Positions 62,001-64,000 of a stretch of DNA of 64,000 nt are shown here, one piece after another. Position 1 is the first letter of the stretch. Each line of letters begins with the position of its first letter. The notes beneath the pieces were generated by a model. It ran no database searches and was not told the DNA's origin. It worked only from the letters and a program-made list of their open reading frames with translations. This DNA is from an uncultured Ruminococcus sp. (GTDB taxonomy: Bacteria > Bacillota > Clostridia > Oscillospirales > Acutalibacteraceae): the NCBI GenBank assembly GCA_902765855.1, contig CACXBF010000002.1, forward strand, positions 152,225 through 216,224, in the 5' to 3' direction. The position numbers and the translations under genes were made by a program.

Positions 62001-62640
62001 TTATGAAGATGATAAAGCCGTTCAGAGCTTCAGATATATGGAGGACGGCACATTCAATACAAGCGATGAGGACGAATACGAGCTTCCAAAGACTTGCACA
62101 ATCGGTTTGGCACACCCTATTGATTTAGACGAAGAAACACTTTTGGCTTGGAAAGAGCAACTCAGCGATTATGAAATTATCCAACCAATGGAACAGCTTG
62201 AAAAGAAAGTCTATACTGTTGATGACACTGAAAAGGGCAAACTTGATTTATTAAGATTTAATGATAGAGAATTGAATGGTTATACACTTCTTAACAGAAT
62301 GACCAAAATGGGTTGGTATAAGGGTTCTGTTCAGGACGCAGGTTGTTTCTATACATTCTATCGTGAAGATATTACAAAGCGTATTGATATGGGCAACGGT
62401 GTAATCAAGTATGAGGGCAATGCTGTTGAGCTTACTTTCTCAGGAATGTATGTTGCAGGTGATGACGAAAATGTCAGCATTGAAAAGGTCAGATTCTATG
62501 AGCCGGGAACAGTAGAGCGTGGAAGCTATGTTTATGATGAAGTCGATGATAAAAAATCTTTCAAACTTGATGAAGTAAATCCGAGATATTTCAGCGAGAT
62601 TGTAGCACAGCTTGAAGTTATTCTTAAAACAAATGAATAA
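59065..62640 (+). CDS. Large HEAT-like/DUF4132 protein
   Basis: 1191 residues from ATG 59065 (AAAGGAG 7 nt upstream; the ATG at 59059 is one base from that site). Residues ~100-880 are helical, with HEAT-like repeat character (for example EVRTHIVEIVAKDKSEENKE near 595, and AARGAIAAEAVMALALNGSS near 805). The C-terminal ~300 residues match DUF4132, with RRWTVDAWESLF (~950-961) and MHKFAMGLIWIAYE. No Walker motif is seen. It is the last and largest member of the four-gene operon, followed by a strong terminator. Confidence 0.82.
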   Translation: MNLLDKNSLKGEEGKLYKKMIDVLISAGTDDNNLKLASEFLNFDNEIDFSLLKEIQTQKNVRHISSDIAWHSKDIVVKFIEGRTSLDRDYIDRYILVANAIFGSAAGYILWYYLRSDIIDFFIQSLCKYYSKEESIGRLIAMAVNDENYDTGVSLGLSTLLNSNAKSYFNAVNYLNYRYEASEYTIYSLGFLNLNSDELEADDELAKQVKTACLEIFSEMSKSTPSKNFKKFKFMMTVAFIASKFSKNIEIKLSNMAKGEESGVLVGIFNSMRINGYIENNIDRLFNILNLKDSNEKTVKECIAVAARFIFNDATRFAFNGAIGFAYNKGYYSTCGVEFLQNCAVDFPDEYISLICSESFSQTDICGYFPSLYNILKSQNPESLEKAEINRSEVLRRLSIGVITKFLDVPNDCYLAVRDYLSGKDELSKLEPYFDKLNNKLKMYEFAILGRADLINEAAKADSDFAKRYYVLLGLTHASLLANYQNINREDTDATIRILRKYITAFKEEGLPLKYRFKAYECILEWDELKPFINIFAKEMTGDFEEYKVCKKMGVKSRLIYVEYLHKRIKAHINEDACREELFSMFGDASSEVRTHIVEIVAKDKSEENKEKVLNMLSAKKAAARDTALCIIEAWGAENFRDILLEMIEREKTAKVIDKIHSMLAISSSSSNSEEEASPTMIVDNLHKGGRNKKVLWLFETPNSPVHFNNGNLADDRYLQAILLCYSNMTNFCISKEANILAENLNKIELENFALEIFIKWIQGNAEAKKKWILYFASIYGGFNMIEFFQKYIKEWSEAARGAIAAEAVMALALNGSSDALMAVDNIAHKFKHKQVKSAANQALQNAADILGITKEELGDKIVPNLGFDENMERIFDYGTRKFKVYLNTALELEVYDEKDKKLKTLPTVGAKDTEDIAKASNAEFKQMKKQLKNVVKIQKLRLETAMLADRRWTVDAWESLFVKNPVMHKFAMGLIWIAYEDDKAVQSFRYMEDGTFNTSDEDEYELPKTCTIGLAHPIDLDEETLLAWKEQLSDYEIIQPMEQLEKKVYTVDDTEKGKLDLLRFNDRELNGYTLLNRMTKMGWYKGSVQDAGCFYTFYREDITKRIDMGNGVIKYEGNAVELTFSGMYVAGDDENVSIEKVRFYEPGTVERGSYVYDEVDDKKSFKLDEVNPRYFSEIVAQLEVILKTNE

Positions 62641-62653
62641 AAAACAATAATAC

Positions 62654-62693
62654 AAAAACGGTGCAGTTCCGAAAAGGTTCTGCACCGTTTTTG
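62654..62693 (+). terminator. Terminator of DUF5682 operon
   Basis: AAAAACGGTGCAG (62654-62666) pairs exactly with CTGCACCGTTTTT (62680-62692). Confidence 0.92.
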
Positions 62694-62715
62694 TGTGTTA
62701 AGCTTGTATAATGTT

Positions 62716-62850
62716 AGTTCGACAGAAATTAAAAGTTTCGCTCAAGCCTTTTCAAAGGCTTGCGGATTCCAAAGGCAGAGCCTTTGGTGGGTTTTAAGGG
62801 CAAAGCCCTTAACATTCTTTACCCAACGGGCGAACTGCGTTCGCCCCTAC
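62716..62850. repeat. Mosaic palindromic intergenic repeat, block 9
   Basis: CAAGCCTTTTCAAAGGCTTG (~62743-62762), CCAAAGGC-AGA-GCCTTTGG (~62769-62787), TTAAGGGC-AAA-GCCCTTAA (~62794) and GGGCGAAC-TGC-GTTCGCCC (62828-62846), between convergent genes. Confidence 0.9.
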
Positions 62851-62892
62851 TATAAATATTATTATTAACTAAGAATATTTATCGAACTCATA

Positions 62893-63633
62893 TTATATAG
62901 AAATTCCGGTATATTCATAATCAAGCTTGTACCCAAGCCATTCTGCAAGATGTAGGGAAACCTCGTGAGCAGCGTCCCAAGAGGGCAACTTGCCTTGTTT
63001 CATACTTTCCTTAATAAACTCATATGAAGCGATTCTTGCAAGTCCACGCTTGCGGAAATCTGGATTAGTAGCGATTATAACCTCATATCCGCCACTATAA
63101 TAGCTAAAAGAAGTAGCACCACAAACTAATTTATTATTGTATGTTATGCCAAAACCCAAACCATTTTTTAGAAAATCATCACAGCCATTGAAATTATTGC
63201 AGAAACCGTCTGCCCAATTTTCATTCATAGCTTGATTGTATAAATTTTCATCAAAGCGTTTGAGAGCAAAACCATCGGTTAGTTTGTATGAATATTCAGG
63301 CAAGTTAGGAAGTTCTTTGATAGTTTCAAAGCGTCTTTGAATATGTACCTTTTCGCCGTAATGCTTTATTATTTCCTCACGAATTTCTTTATTATCTGAA
63401 ATAAAGACTAAGTGTCCATCTCCGATAAAATTCATAAATTCATTAAGAAATGCTTTATCAAGAACACCGCCGATATAGATATAGCCAAGAACAGCGATTG
63501 CCATTTTAGGATTTTCGCTTTCGCCATATACATCTCCCATAAGGCCCTCAAGACAGCTTGTAAGGGCGGTATCACTTATACCTTTAAAGAGATGTGCAGA
63601 ATTTTTAATTTGTTGTTGATTAAGTTTTATCAT
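62893..63633 (-). CDS. GNAT-family N-acetyltransferase
   Basis: 246 residues. The C-terminal half has the acetyl-CoA signature IATNPDFRKRGLARIASYEF (~184-203). The N-terminal half resembles the ZmaR-type two-domain GNAT group. Substrate unknown. ATG 63633 has GGAG 10 nt upstream; a longer frame would overlap the HD gene. It starts one base after the stop of the HD-domain gene, so the two are coupled. Confidence 0.82.
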   Translation of the reverse strand: MIKLNQQQIKNSAHLFKGISDTALTSCLEGLMGDVYGESENPKMAIAVLGYIYIGGVLDKAFLNEFMNFIGDGHLVFISDNKEIREEIIKHYGEKVHIQRRFETIKELPNLPEYSYKLTDGFALKRFDENLYNQAMNENWADGFCNNFNGCDDFLKNGLGFGITYNNKLVCGATSFSYYSGGYEVIIATNPDFRKRGLARIASYEFIKESMKQGKLPSWDAAHEVSLHLAEWLGYKLDYEYTGISI

Positions 63634-63634
63634 T

Positions 63635-64000
63635 TTAATTATTCTCCAATGCAAAAATATCATTAAGCATTTTTATTGCAGTTTTAGTTTTAAAGAGCTT
63701 GTTTCTTACATTTACGATTGCATCTTTTGAGAGATTATCTTCATAGGCATTAACAAGGAAATCCGCCTCAACGAGTATCTGATAATCAAGACCGTCAATC
63801 ATATTATAGGTGTGATGATGTCCGACAAGAAAGCATACACGCTCTATTATTTTTTCATCAATACCAAGCTTGTTAAGTAGCTTTTCAGCTTCGTCAGGAC
63901 CAAGCATTTCCTGATATTTTCCTGAAGAACTACCGTAGATTTCCTCGCCTTTCTTTATACCAATATCATGTACCGCTGCTGCAATTTCAAGAATTTCTTG
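63635..64000 (-). CDS. HD-domain phosphohydrolase, C-terminal part (truncated by window edge)
   Basis: The last 121 codons of a gene that continues past base 64000. The visible part starts QEILEIAAAVHDIGIKKGEE, with the HD metal pair (HDIG), and later LVGHHHTYNMIDGLDYQILVEADFLVN, typical of small HD hydrolases. An ATG at 63907 is internal: the frame stays open and matches the family upstream of it. Substrate unknown. Confidence 0.82.
   Translation of the reverse strand, partial: QEILEIAAAVHDIGIKKGEEIYGSSSGKYQEMLGPDEAEKLLNKLGIDEKIIERVCFLVGHHHTYNMIDGLDYQILVEADFLVNAYEDNLSKDAIVNVRNKLFKTKTAIKMLNDIFALENN

Noticed and set aside
61594-62115. 173-codon minus-strand frame opposite the DUF4132 gene
   Set aside because: Cys/Leu/Ile-rich antisense shadow within the conserved DUF4132 region.

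Overview
This window looks like chromosomal DNA from an anaerobic, low-GC Gram-positive bacterium of the class Clostridia. A Ruminococcaceae-type relative is most likely, but this is an inference from gene content; no rRNA is present. The pointers are a V-type ATPase operon, a DnaD/DnaI-type primosome pair, an oxygen-sensitive class III ribonucleotide reductase (NrdD), T-box, TPP and lysine RNA switches, a two-gene SufC/SufB iron-sulfur system, strong AGGAGG-type ribosome binding sites with many GTG/TTG starts, and a starch-binding (CBM26-like) surface domain. No tRNA, rRNA, CRISPR array, transposase or prophage gene was found.

Layout. 1-1.8 kb (minus): start of a V-ATPase operon. 2.5-4.2 kb (minus): UPF0210 protein and its ACT-domain partner. 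4.5-10.9 kb (plus): PHP phosphatase, DnaD, DnaI-like loader, DegV, RNase R. 11.4-14.2 kb (minus): TIGR04086-like membrane protein, YajC, Tgt, DUF2185-like protein. 14.5-20.2 kb: enolase, MetY (minus), a zinc-ribbon/CBM26-like membrane protein, SufC and SufB. 20.8-24.5 kb: TPP riboswitch with thiD-thiC-thiE-HAD. 24.7-28.5 kb: a small secreted Cys-containing protein (lactococcin 972-like candidate) with two FtsX-type permeases and an ABC ATPase. 28.5-35.7 kb: complete tryptophan operon trpEGDCFBA behind a T-box with a Trp (TGG) specifier. 35.9-37.6 kb: an esterase and a DUF2726 protein. 37.8-42.6 kb: lysine riboswitch, asd, dapA, dapB, HIT, tandem-ACT protein, MscL. 42.6-47.1 kb: small Cys-rich protein, YfiH/PgeF, NrdD with two NrdR boxes 32 bp apart, DUF6873-like protein. 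47.1-53.0 kb: a flavin-based extracytosolic electron-transfer-like locus (EetA-like, EetB-like, heme/FMN membrane protein, ApbE, Tp47-like surface protein) whose three transcription units share a palindromic operator. 53.5-62.6 kb: a four-gene DUF5682 / VWA / double-SWIM / DUF4132 operon without its usual MoxR ATPase. 62.9-64.0 kb (minus): GNAT protein and a truncated HD-domain protein.

The most unusual genome-scale structure is a mosaic family of intergenic repeats (blocks near 2.1, 5.3, 10.9, 20.2, 30.9, 40.2, 48.3, 53.1 and 62.7 kb). They are built from short perfect hairpins whose stems differ between copies yet stay complementary. One block contains a tandem duplication of about 151 bp. 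Two blocks lie inside biosynthetic operons (trpG/trpD and dapA/dapB).

The best candidates for little-described biology are the repeat family, the electron-transfer-like locus with its shared operator, the MoxR-less VWA/SWIM/DUF4132 cassette, and the secreted-peptide/ABC cluster with paired operators around its promoter. All functional statements come from reading motifs and context; no database search was run.
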